From assembly GCA_963772845.1 (NCBI GenBank), contig CAVYYW010000014.1:1302001-1366000 (forward strand): a stretch of DNA of 64,000 bases. Reading direction: 5' to 3'. This stretch comes from CAVYYW01 sp963772845 (lineage in GTDB: Bacteria > Bacillota > Bacilli > Bacillales > Sporolactobacillaceae). Position 1 is the first letter of the stretch; each line of letters opens with the position of its first letter. Below, piece by piece: positions 1-7,803 of this stretch. A program made the translations under genes and the position numbers. Under the pieces are notes generated by a model. It was given only the letters and a program-made list of their open reading frames with translations. It made no database searches and had not been told where the DNA came from.

Positions 1-44
1 GTTCAGAACATCGTTTCTATGGTATCTAATTTTTGCTTTAAAGT

Positions 45-914
45 CTACGCCCGGGTATCTTCCTGAAGCATTTCAATAAAAGCCCTCACCTGGTTATGTT
101 CCATTGCCTCCTCATGACATAGCAGCCAGTTGTCTCTCGTTAATGGCTTTCCATGCTTGTCATGTAAAGGAATTTTATAAACGGGATCTTTCTCTGTTAG
201 ACTTATGGAAGGCAAAATCGCATACCCTATGCCATTTAAAGCCATTTGTTTACATGTTTCAATTTGATCAACAATCATTGTTCTTTGCGGCGGTTTTAGA
301 AATTGATGATGCCACCATTCCTGGATTTCCTGATAATAGGTTGAGTCACTTCGAAACTGCACATAAGTCTTATCAAGTTCCGCAAGGTTTTCAATGCTGG
401 ATAATTCTGTATCAACTAAATGAAGGGCATCTGAAAACAGATGAATCTTCTCACCCCGCCATTTTGGATTGCCCCTCATAATACCAATGTGACAATCCGC
501 TTCATACATATGCTGCAGGATTTCACTAGACCACCCCGTAACAAGTGAAATTTTCACTAGCGGATAACGGTCCAGGAACTTTTTGAGAATTTGCGGCAGC
601 CAATATTGACCGATAATTGATGTCACGGCAAGCTTCAGAGTACCGTAAACATCGCTGTGATGTGACGCAATCGCTTCTTTTACTTCCTCTTCTCTGGAAA
701 GTGTTTCTTTTGCGTAGGCCGCAATTTCTTCTCCTGCAGGTGTTAAAGAAAGTCCTCTTTTTGATCGAATAAATATGGTTGTTCCCCAGTCTTCTTCAAT
801 ACTGTGAAGACGCTGGCTGAGCGCCGGCTGTGAGACAAACAGCCGATCCGCGGCACGTCTCATATTACCTTCTTCCGCAAGCACGGATATTATTTGTAAA
901 TCAGTTCGCTGCAT
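45..914 (-). CDS. LysR family transcriptional regulator
   Basis: A 289-residue LysR-type regulator of normal family length. Residues 1-60 form the winged helix-turn-helix (NMRRAADRLFVSQPALSQRL is the classic recognition region) and about 90-285 the periplasmic-binding-protein-like effector domain. It is divergent from a TauE/SafE exporter gene, with about 108 bp between the starts. That is the usual arrangement in which a LysR protein controls its neighbour and itself, so the exporter and the VOC gene behind it are the likely targets (inference). The overall look is that of the CysL/YwfK/CysB-like group, but the effector cannot be read from sequence. The start is the ATG at 914. Confidence 0.9.
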   Translation of the reverse strand: MQRTDLQIISVLAEEGNMRRAADRLFVSQPALSQRLHSIEEDWGTTIFIRSKRGLSLTPAGEEIAAYAKETLSREEEVKEAIASHHSDVYGTLKLAVTSIIGQYWLPQILKKFLDRYPLVKISLVTGWSSEILQHMYEADCHIGIMRGNPKWRGEKIHLFSDALHLVDTELSSIENLAELDKTYVQFRSDSTYYQEIQEWWHHQFLKPPQRTMIVDQIETCKQMALNGIGYAILPSISLTEKDPVYKIPLHDKHGKPLTRDNWLLCHEEAMEHNQVRAFIEMLQEDTRA

Positions 915-1022
915 ATTATTTTTCCCTCATTATTTTATGATAACTAAAACTTATTAAACAGTATAATTATAATCGAATTTTCTTTTCACAGCTTTCCTAA
1001 TACAATATATCATAAGGAGAGG

Positions 1023-1773
1023 ATGAAGATGATCATTCTTTTGTATGCGGCACTCGGACTAATTACCGCTGCGATCGGTACCATTGCTGGAAGCGGTGGT
1101 TTAATCAGCTTTCCCGCATTAATTCTGACAGGGATTCCTGTACAAAGTGCGATTTCAACCAATAAATTAGCAAACACCATAAGTTCATCCACGAGTCTTT
1201 TCACTTTATGGAAAAAGCGGCAGTTGCCGTTTAAAGGATCTTATCATAATGGGGTTTTTTGGTCTATTAGGCGGTCTGCTTGGCGGCGTGATCACGTCCT
1301 CTATTCCAACAAAACTCATGACTTTGATAGCGATTATTTTATTGTTGTGTGCCTTTATGCTTACGTTCAAGAAAAAGAAGCTTACCGAAACTTCTTCTAG
1401 CCAGAGAACGTCGAAAAGATGGTTTGCTTTTGTTTTCGGTATTGGAATTTATAACGGCGCATTTGGTCCTGGTCAAGCGACAATGATGATGCAGGTCATG
1501 GCTCAGCGCGGCTTTGATTACATGACCTGTATTGGCCTGACACGGATCGTCACATTGTCAAGCGGCCTTGGCGCTCTTGTTTCCTATCTCGCTTCAGGAT
1601 ATATGATCTGGTCTGCTGCAATACCTTTCAGTATAGGAGCAATAATTGGCGGACAACTGGCTATTCTCGCAGCCCCGTACCTTTCCCAGCAATATATCAA
1701 GTGGATTCTAAGAGCCCTTACCTTATTACTTATCGGCCAGCTCGCTCTTCAACTCATTAAGGAGATGATATAA
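1023..1773 (+). pseudogene. TauE/SafE family sulfite/anion exporter, frameshifted
   Basis: The first ~77 codons (start ATG 1023 behind AAGGAG) read as the N-terminus of a TauE/SafE exporter, with the glycine-rich GTIAGSGGLISFPALILTG and SAISTNKLANT motifs. The rest (LLGGLLGGVITSS to LIKEMI) lies one frame over and runs to 1773. The join falls in the run G4T6 at 1251-1260; removing one T restores an intact protein of about 249 residues, normal for the family, with about eight membrane segments. The family exports sulfite, sulfonates or related anions across the membrane. The VOC gene starts inside the stop codon (TAATG), so the two are coupled. This may be a sequencing insertion, or the gene may be truly broken; the 3' part also has its own ATG at 1249. 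Confidence 0.8.
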
Positions 1774-2150
1774 TGAACGCTTTCATTCAAGCAATTGACC
1801 ATGTTCAAGTCTGTATACCTATCGGGGAAGAAGACAAAGCAAGAGCCTTTTATACAGGGATCCTGCATCTTCAGGAAATTGAAAAACCTGAATCTCTAAA
1901 GAAAAACGGTGGATTGTGGTATCAAGTTGGAACGCTGCAGCTTCATATTGGAACTGAACGGCCGACCAATGAAAAGAGCAAACGCCATGTAGCTTTTGAG
2001 GTGACCGATATATCAAAAGTCAGGAAATACCTTGAAAGGCTCAATGAGCATATAAAAGAAGACACACCGATTCCTGGAGTCACCCGTTTTTCAATTTTTG
2101 ATCCCTTTAATAACCGTATTGAACTGCTTGAGAAGACTACTGTCTCGTAA
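1773..2150 (+). CDS. VOC family protein (glyoxalase/dioxygenase superfamily)
   Basis: A 125-residue protein with a single vicinal-oxygen-chelate fold: IDHVQVCIPIGEEDKARAFYTGIL at the start and the metal-side strands HVAFEV and FSIFDPFNNRIELLE later. Potential metal ligands are His in IDHVQV, His in RHVAFEV and Glu in RIELLE, the pattern of glyoxalase I, FosA and dioxygenase relatives. The substrate is not predictable. It starts one base inside the exporter's stop codon (TAATG), so it is translationally coupled to it, and both are probably controlled by the divergent LysR gene. It ends only 4 bp from the convergent MFS gene, leaving no room for a separate terminator. Confidence 0.85.
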   Translation: MNAFIQAIDHVQVCIPIGEEDKARAFYTGILHLQEIEKPESLKKNGGLWYQVGTLQLHIGTERPTNEKSKRHVAFEVTDISKVRKYLERLNEHIKEDTPIPGVTRFSIFDPFNNRIELLEKTTVS

Positions 2151-2154
2151 CAAT

Positions 2155-3660
2155 TTATCCATCCTGTGACTTCGGATTTTTGGGCAAAAACAGGATCAGC
2201 AGAAAAGAGAGGACTGCAAATGCAAAGACACCTAAATAAACATTATGCAATGCTGCCGTCAGCCCTTCTTTTAAAAGGGCAAGCGCATGGGCAGGAAGTT
2301 CTGTTGAATGATTTCTATCGAGAAGCCGGTTTGCAGAGTCGACAGATAGCTGATCCTCCACTCCTTTTTTATGTATAAACTGTTTAAGCTGGCTATTTAA
2401 AACCCCGCCAAGCAGAGCTGCTCCTATTGCGCTTCCCATCATGCGCATAAACATATTAGAGGCGGTAGCAACTCCCCTTACCTTCCATGGAACGCTGTTC
2501 TGTATAGAAATAATAAAGGTCGTACTCGTCATCCCCATGCCGATCCCCGTGATAAATGAACCAAGGCCAGCCCAAAATGGCCCTTTGGAAGGATCAAGAA
2601 ATACGAAAAAAAGTCCTCCGAGAACAAGCGCTGTTCCTCCAGTTCTGGCAAAAAAACGTTGTCCAATCCTAGTAATAAACCTTCCTGTAAGCGTTGAGGC
2701 AATCGGCCATCCAACAGACATCGCTGTTAGAGTAAATCCCGCGACGATTGCAGAGCGTCCCATGACAACCTGTACAAAGGCAGGCAAAAAGCTGGCCAAA
2801 CCGATTATAATAATACCAGTTGTTAAACTGACGCTATTCGCTATAGCAAGACGTTTATTTTTCCAAATACTTAAAGGAACGATGGGTTCCGATGCTCTTT
2901 TTTCCTGCCAGAAAAAAACCACGAGACCTGTCAGGAAGATTAAACTTAGGACGATAACTGGCCAGGAGATCCACTTCCACACAGCGCCACCCTGGATCAG
3001 AATAATCATTAATGAAGAGATAGCCAGAAACAGCAGCCCAGCTCCCGCATAGTCAATGTGATGCTTCTTCTTGTCAACATTTTCACTAAAAAAAAGAGCA
3101 ATGCCAAGGACAGAAAAAATGCCAAGCGGCACATTAATCCAAAACACCCAAGCCCAGTTAAGGTATTGCACAAAAAAACCGCCAAGAGCAGGTCCTAACA
3201 CCGCAGAGATTCCCCAGACACTAGACAAGTAACCTTGAATCTTGCCACGCTCTTCCATGGTATATAAATCTCCAACAATTGTAATGGCGATGGGCTGTAC
3301 GGCACCTGCACCAAGGCCTTGAATAAGTCTGAAAATGATCAGCATAAGCATCGAATGACTAAAGCCTGCTAATAGAGAACCGATCAAAAACACAATGAGA
3401 CCGAATATAAAAATCGGTTTTCGTCCAAATAAATCTGCTAGTTTTCCATAAATTAAAATTGTTAAGGCATTCATGAGCAGATAAGCCGAAAACACCCAGC
3501 TGTATAGTGAAAACCCGCCAAGATCTCCGACAATATCAGGAATGGCTGTCGCCACGATGGTCCCTTCTATCGCTGCCATAAACATCCCAAGGATAATAGC
3601 AATCAGAACAAGCGGACGGTTCGTTTTTTTCCGACTTGTTGTTAGCACTTCTTGAGACAT
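2155..3660 (-). CDS. MFS transporter, DHA2 (14-TM, EmrB/QacA) family
   Basis: A 501-residue integral membrane protein with the DHA2 layout of 14 membrane segments. Motif A is GKLADLFGRKP in loop 2-3, and motif C-type glycines appear in GPALGGFF (residues ~155-165). The first segment carries the family's AAIEGTIVATAIPDI (D1-like) motif. The family expels drugs or amphiphilic compounds by proton antiport. The start ATG at 3660 is preceded by AAACGGAGGCG. It is a single gene, with no linked regulator on its side, ending head-to-head with the VOC gene. The substrate is unknown. Confidence 0.92.
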   Translation of the reverse strand: MSQEVLTTSRKKTNRPLVLIAIILGMFMAAIEGTIVATAIPDIVGDLGGFSLYSWVFSAYLLMNALTILIYGKLADLFGRKPIFIFGLIVFLIGSLLAGFSHSMLMLIIFRLIQGLGAGAVQPIAITIVGDLYTMEERGKIQGYLSSVWGISAVLGPALGGFFVQYLNWAWVFWINVPLGIFSVLGIALFFSENVDKKKHHIDYAGAGLLFLAISSLMIILIQGGAVWKWISWPVIVLSLIFLTGLVVFFWQEKRASEPIVPLSIWKNKRLAIANSVSLTTGIIIIGLASFLPAFVQVVMGRSAIVAGFTLTAMSVGWPIASTLTGRFITRIGQRFFARTGGTALVLGGLFFVFLDPSKGPFWAGLGSFITGIGMGMTSTTFIISIQNSVPWKVRGVATASNMFMRMMGSAIGAALLGGVLNSQLKQFIHKKGVEDQLSVDSANRLLDRNHSTELPAHALALLKEGLTAALHNVYLGVFAFAVLSFLLILFLPKNPKSQDG

Positions 3661-3723
3661 GGTTTCGCCTCCGTTTTTTATTTCTCCGTTATTATATCAC
3701 AAGGAATGCGGGCATAAGGAACA

Positions 3724-3761
3724 GAAAAATCCCCATTCAAAGGAACTCTTCGAACGGGGAT
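3724..3761 (-). terminator. Rho-independent terminator of the CBS-domain gene
   Basis: On the minus strand ATCCCCGTTCGAAG pairs with CTTTGAATGGGGAT (with G-U pairs), loop of about five bases, followed by TTTTTC. It lies 8 bp past the stop of the gene ending at 3769. Confidence 0.75.
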
Positions 3762-3768
3762 GTTATTT

Positions 3769-4236
3769 TCAAGTATGTGAGACAGGATGTTCAATGTGCA
3801 TCTGATCTCTTAAATAATGGTTAATAAATTTGAGCAGTGCACTGCGAGGCAGGATCCCCTCAAAGTCTCCCCAAGGGTCTTCTACACAAACAAACGTATA
3901 ATCAATGGAAAGCTTTATTCCGTCCAAAATCGCCTGATCAGATTTTACAATCGGCGGGTTGTCGTTCATCACTTCACTGACGGTATGCTGACTTAACTTT
4001 TCAAATTCAATTCTTTCTATGCCAAAGATGAAATCTAATATCATTGTTTTACTGATTATCCCTTTCAGTTTATAGGTGGGATCAAGCACTGGGATGGCTG
4101 AATACCCTGTTTTCACAAGGACCAACAATGCATGCTCCAAGGGATTATCCACTTGCACATGTGCAACTTTATCAGCGGGAATGACTAGATCCATCAGTTT
4201 CTTTGACAGCACATCTTCTATTGTTATCTTTTTCAT
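3769..4236 (-). CDS. ykuL: CBS-domain protein, CbpB/DarB (YkuL)-like c-di-AMP receptor
   Basis: A 155-residue protein made of a tandem CBS pair (about residues 15-65 and 85-140), matching in size and layout B. subtilis YkuL (DarB/CbpB, 147 residues). Family knowledge: that protein binds cyclic di-AMP and, when free, stimulates Rel and pyruvate carboxylase, linking potassium status to the stringent response and central metabolism. ATG 4236 is chosen over an upstream in-frame ATG at 4362 because it sits behind GAAGGGGGAAATAA, whereas the extra 42 residues have no domain character. Assignment to this family rests on length and CBS architecture; I have not aligned the nucleotide-binding residues. 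Confidence 0.75.
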   Translation of the reverse strand: MKKITIEDVLSKKLMDLVIPADKVAHVQVDNPLEHALLVLVKTGYSAIPVLDPTYKLKGIISKTMILDFIFGIERIEFEKLSQHTVSEVMNDNPPIVKSDQAILDGIKLSIDYTFVCVEDPWGDFEGILPRSALLKFINHYLRDQMHIEHPVSHT

Positions 4237-4407
4237 ATTTATTTCCCCCTTCTCAATAAAGCGATAGGAGCTATCAACTATTTGTATGATATTTTCAGAC
4301 AGGTTGTGTCTGTTAACCTGACTCAATTCAGGTTGCTTATAGCCTGTTTTTGGAGCAGGCAAAAGCTGAAACTCTTTGATCGAATAATAAGAATTTCTCA
4401 GGAAATA

Positions 4408-5298
4408 TTACAGATCATATTGAACATTAGCAAACCATGGTTTAAATCCAGAGGTCAGTCCATGTAATTCATATGAACTGAAAACTCTTAACATTTCACC
4501 CTCATCAATCTGCCATTTATTTAGTTCGCCAGCAGCATCAAGAGGCACATCTGTGCTTATGGTTGCCAGCTTATAGGACAGATTTAATAGTTCTATACCC
4601 TTTTCCAGTTTACTTTTAACAGATGGTGAGAGTTTATCTTTTTCAATAAGTAGCGTCTCAATATTTTCATATTCAAGAAGCAGCTTAAGCGCTGTTTTCT
4701 CACCAATACCTGGAATACCAGGATAATTGTCACTTCGGTCTCCCATCAATGCTTTCAGGTCAATGATCTGTTCCGGCTTCAACCCTTTCATTTCCATAAG
4801 CATTTCTTTGTCACAGCACGCATAGTTCCCAAACCCTTTTTTCATGATAAGAATGTGAACATTATGATCAATAAGCTGCAGACTGTCCTGGTCACTTGTT
4901 AGGATGTGTACCGGCATCTCATGTTTATACTTCGCTGCAAGCGTGCCAATCAGATCATCCGCTTCATATCCAGGCAGATGAGCGTTCTGTATTCCAAGAC
5001 TTTCGACAACCTCAACAGCCAGGCTGAATTGCGGGATTAGCGCATCTGGCGGGGCTGGTCTGTTCGCTTTATAGTGTTCGTAGCTTCTATGCCGGAAAGT
5101 CGGTTCTGGGGTGTCCCAGCAACAAATTATATGTGTTGGATTTTCATTTTCAATAACACGCTGAAGATAGCGAACAAAAAAATGCACGGCATTTGTTGGC
5201 GTTCCATCAGCTGTTGTTCTTATTTTACCAGTATAGGATGTGGCGAAATACCCTCTGAAGAGCAGTGCCATTCCATCGATGAGCAGTAACCGTTCCAT
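4408..5298 (-). CDS. 5'-3' exonuclease (YpcP-like, FEN family)
   Basis: A 296-residue stand-alone 5'-3' exonuclease, the same length as B. subtilis YpcP. The N-terminal PIN-like nuclease domain carries metal-binding acidic residues (LLIDGMALLFRGYF, CCWDTPEPTFRH, PGYEADDLIGTLA, ILTSDQDSLQLI, LMGDRSDNYPGIPGIG). The last of these leads into the helix-hairpin-helix of the 5_3_exonuc fold. The family removes RNA primers and 5' flaps and backs up DNA polymerase I. It has its own promoter region and an AAAAAACCCCC-rich leader, and lies between the Pit transporter and the CBS gene on the same strand. Confidence 0.92.
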   Translation of the reverse strand: MERLLLIDGMALLFRGYFATSYTGKIRTTADGTPTNAVHFFVRYLQRVIENENPTHIICCWDTPEPTFRHRSYEHYKANRPAPPDALIPQFSLAVEVVESLGIQNAHLPGYEADDLIGTLAAKYKHEMPVHILTSDQDSLQLIDHNVHILIMKKGFGNYACCDKEMLMEMKGLKPEQIIDLKALMGDRSDNYPGIPGIGEKTALKLLLEYENIETLLIEKDKLSPSVKSKLEKGIELLNLSYKLATISTDVPLDAAGELNKWQIDEGEMLRVFSSYELHGLTSGFKPWFANVQYDL

Positions 5299-5365
5299 AA
5301 AAAAAACCCCCTACCTGTATACAATGATACACTAAAATTTATTTCAATCAACTTCTCCATAACAT

Positions 5366-5397
5366 GAAAAACAGCCTGTTCCATTTTGGAACAGGCT
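5366..5397 (-). terminator. Rho-independent terminator of the pit operon
   Basis: Minus strand: AGCCTGTTCC, loop AAAAT, GGAACAGGCT, then GTTTTTC. A perfect 10-bp stem 23 bp past the pit stop codon, so it ends the DUF47-pit transcript. Confidence 0.9.
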
Positions 5398-5419
5398 GCT
5401 AACAATATATGAATACTAA

Positions 5420-6418
5420 TCAGGAAAAAACTGAAAGTAGATAATAAATCAGGGCAGCAAGTGCTGCTGTTAATGGTAACGTAATGATCCATGTCAGAAC
5501 AATATTTCGAGCTGTTCCCCATTTTACTTTCTTCACTCGTTCAGCAGACCCAACCCCCATGATTGAAGAGGAGATGACGTGTGTCGAACTGACAGGTAAA
5601 TGAAGAAAAGTAAACCCGAAAATGATAAGAGCTGAGGATAAGTCAGCTGAAGCCCCATTAACTGGACGGATCTTCATTATTTTTGTCCCGACCGTTTTGA
5701 TGATCCTCCAGCCACCGATCGATGTTCCAATTCCCATGGCGGTTGCAGAGGCAACCCTTACCCACATCGGAATATCCATGCTGGTATGATAATGGGCAGA
5801 AACTAGCGCCAATGTAATAATCCCCATCGCTTTTTGAGCATCATTCGTCCCGTGTGAGAAGGCTTGAATAGCGGCTGTGAAGATCTGAGTAATACGAAAT
5901 CCTTTATTTGTTCTCGACAAACCAAAATTCTTAAATATTCTCCCAAAAATTGTCATGATCAAAAATCCGACAACAAGTGCAATAATAGGTGATAAAATCA
6001 GCGCTTCAATGATGCCTAAGAATCCGCTGTAATTTAATCCCGAAAAGCCGAGTGCTGCCACACCGGCACCTGCAAGTGAACCGATAATAGCATGCGAAGA
6101 ACTACTAGGTATTCCATAATACCAAGTAATCAGATTCCACAATATAGCAGCAATCAGCGCGGCAAGAATAATAATCGATCCATTATGAATTTCAAAAGGA
6201 TTAATGATCCCTTTTCCTATCGTTTTTGCCACGCCTGTAAATGTCAATGCGCCAAGAAAGTTCATTCCTGCAGCCAAAACAATGGCAATTTTAGGACTAA
6301 GCGCCTTCGTTGAAACGGAGGTGGCTATGACATTCGCCGTATCGTGGAAGCCGTTGATAAAGTCGAATCCCAATGCAAAAATCACAATCAGGATGGTTAA
6401 TATCAATAAACTATCCAT
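5420..6418 (-). CDS. pit: PiT family low-affinity inorganic phosphate transporter
   Basis: A 332-residue membrane protein with the two inverted PiT signature motifs: GFDFINGFHDTANVIATSVST near the N-terminus and HGTNDAQKAMGI near residue 190. About ten membrane segments are visible. PiT proteins import phosphate as a neutral metal-phosphate complex driven by the proton or sodium gradient. It lies 17 bp after the DUF47 gene and ends in a strong terminator, so the two are an operon as in B. subtilis ykaA-pit. The length equals the Bacillus homologue (333 residues). Confidence 0.95.
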   Translation of the reverse strand: MDSLLILTILIVIFALGFDFINGFHDTANVIATSVSTKALSPKIAIVLAAGMNFLGALTFTGVAKTIGKGIINPFEIHNGSIIILAALIAAILWNLITWYYGIPSSSSHAIIGSLAGAGVAALGFSGLNYSGFLGIIEALILSPIIALVVGFLIMTIFGRIFKNFGLSRTNKGFRITQIFTAAIQAFSHGTNDAQKAMGIITLALVSAHYHTSMDIPMWVRVASATAMGIGTSIGGWRIIKTVGTKIMKIRPVNGASADLSSALIIFGFTFLHLPVSSTHVISSSIMGVGSAERVKKVKWGTARNIVLTWIITLPLTAALAALIYYLLSVFS

Positions 6419-6435
6419 AGAAACAGAACTCCCTT

Positions 6436-7056
6436 TTAAGCATTTCTCATTATAATTGTTTCTAATGTATTGGCGACATCCTCGCAGCTGTCGGCAATAT
6501 CTTCAAGCATTTCATAAAGTTCTTTATACTGGATAATTTTAATTGGATCTTTTTCCATTTTAAAGAGATTACGAATGCTTGCTTGAAGGAGTTCGTCACA
6601 TTCCGATTCATAATCATTAATTTTAATCACATGCTGACGGATATCGAGCAATTTCTTTTTGTTCAGCAATGTTGTAGCCGCTGCAATTTCCGTAACTGAT
6701 TCTAAAAGAATGTCAACAAACTTTGTCATGAATTCATCAGAATGAGTAATACCGTAAATTTCAAATCGGGTTGACCATTGTTCAAACCCGTCAAGTACAT
6801 CATCCATTTTCATGGCAAGGGCAAGAATGTCTTCTCTTTCAAGCGGTGTAATAAACGTCTTGTTAAGGGATACAATCAATTCGTGAATGTATGTATCACC
6901 TTTCTTTTCGTATTCTTTAATTTTACGCGAAAACTCTTTCAAATCTTCTGAGCTTGTGATCTTATAATCCACAAAGTATTTCGCAGCTTCTTCTACATTT
7001 AATGAAATTGTTGAAAGCATGTTTAAAAATTTGTCATTTTTTGCAGGAAATAACAT
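6436..7056 (-). CDS. DUF47 family PhoU-like protein (YkaA-like, Pit accessory)
   Basis: A 206-residue cytosolic all-helical protein of the DUF47/PhoU-like family. Acidic and histidine residues sit in helix-pair motifs typical of PhoU folds (for example YEKKGDTYIHEL and KMDDVLDGFEQ). Members are almost always encoded beside pit and are thought to modulate its activity by binding metals. The gene order here, DUF47 first and pit 17 bp later, is the standard Firmicutes arrangement. Confidence 0.92.
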   Translation of the reverse strand: MLFPAKNDKFLNMLSTISLNVEEAAKYFVDYKITSSEDLKEFSRKIKEYEKKGDTYIHELIVSLNKTFITPLEREDILALAMKMDDVLDGFEQWSTRFEIYGITHSDEFMTKFVDILLESVTEIAAATTLLNKKKLLDIRQHVIKINDYESECDELLQASIRNLFKMEKDPIKIIQYKELYEMLEDIADSCEDVANTLETIIMRNA

Positions 7057-7240
7057 GCCGATTCACCTCACATTTTGTATTTTCTTCTTTCACCGCTTTT
7101 TATTTTAGCAAACGATAGCAAATTTACAATTCTTTTTAAAATCCTTTACAATAACTTAACATTCTTGTGATTTGTTTTTTGATAAAGTGGAAAGTTCATT
7201 ATTATTTAAATAGGAAGTTATTTTACAGCATAGAGCAATC

Positions 7241-7270
7241 TTGACAAAGCAAGCGTCTCTTTTATATAGT
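7241..7270 (+). promoter_or_regulatory. SigA-type promoter of the marR-MMPL operon
   Basis: TTGACA at 7241-7246, then either TATATA (7263-7268, spacer 16) or TATAGT (7265-7270, spacer 18). The start codon is 51 bp further on. Confidence 0.65.
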
Positions 7271-7284
7271 TAAACACGTGAACT

Positions 7285-7304
7285 GTTTATTAATTGAATT
7301 AAAC
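7285..7304. promoter_or_regulatory. Imperfect palindrome, possible MarR operator
   Basis: GTTTATTAATTGAATTAAAC is an imperfect inverted repeat (GTTTA/TAAAC arms) just after the expected transcription start and before the AACTGGAGG ribosome-binding site. MarR proteins typically bind such AT-rich palindromes over their own promoters; the role here is inferred from position only. Confidence 0.4.
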
Positions 7305-7320
7305 TGGAGGCAGAATAAGC

Positions 7321-7803
7321 ATGAACTCGGAAGACTTGAAAAAATTGATCGCAAAATATGAAAACGTCCAATTTGCTGTTCATAAAAAAGCTGGCCTTTT
7401 AACACGAGAGCTTATAAAAGAAGAAGCGGGATTCGATCTCACGATGGAGCAGCATGCCGTTCTTCGCTTTATTAATAGAACTGAACATTGCACAAGCTCA
7501 CACCTCGCTGATTTCTTTATGGTCAACAAAAGTGCCATAACAGCTATTATTACCCGACTCGCGGACCGCGGATTAATTACACGAGAACGCGACAGTGGGG
7601 ATCGAAGAGTTGTTTATCTGACGCTTACCTCAGAGGGCAGCAGCCTTTATAACCAGTGCGAGAACAAAGTACAGGAATTAGTCGGGTCATTTATCACCCA
7701 GTTTGACAGAAAGGAAATTGAGCAGTTTATTGAAACGTTTGAAAAACTCGAACGGCTGCTTGACCAAAAAATGAAAAATCATGAAGCAGGTGGCGAACAA
7801 TGA
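7321..7803 (+). CDS. MarR family transcriptional regulator
   Basis: A 160-residue MarR regulator. The winged helix covers residues ~45-115 (TSSHLADFFMVNKSAITAIITRLADRGLI, then the wing RERDSGDRRVVYLTLTSEG). The stop overlaps the start of the MMPL transporter by four bases (ATGA), so the pair is translationally coupled. This copies the B. subtilis ydgG-ydgH arrangement, in which the MarR protein represses its own efflux operon. A palindrome upstream is a candidate operator. The ligand is not predictable. Confidence 0.92.
   Translation: MNSEDLKKLIAKYENVQFAVHKKAGLLTRELIKEEAGFDLTMEQHAVLRFINRTEHCTSSHLADFFMVNKSAITAIITRLADRGLITRERDSGDRRVVYLTLTSEGSSLYNQCENKVQELVGSFITQFDRKEIEQFIETFEKLERLLDQKMKNHEAGGEQ

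Noticed and set aside
1249..1773. Independent short TauE-like gene starting at ATG 1249.
   Set aside because: It lacks the first membrane segments, which are encoded immediately upstream in the neighbouring frame; one extra T explains the split better.
2441..3052. Long plus-strand frame opposite the DHA2 transporter (203 codons).
   Set aside because: It is antisense to a clear membrane protein gene, with composition explained by the complementary strand and no ribosome-binding site.
4338..4362. Hairpin GCCTG...CAGGC between the exonuclease and CBS genes.
   Set aside because: Only five paired bases and no T run in the direction of transcription; not a convincing terminator.
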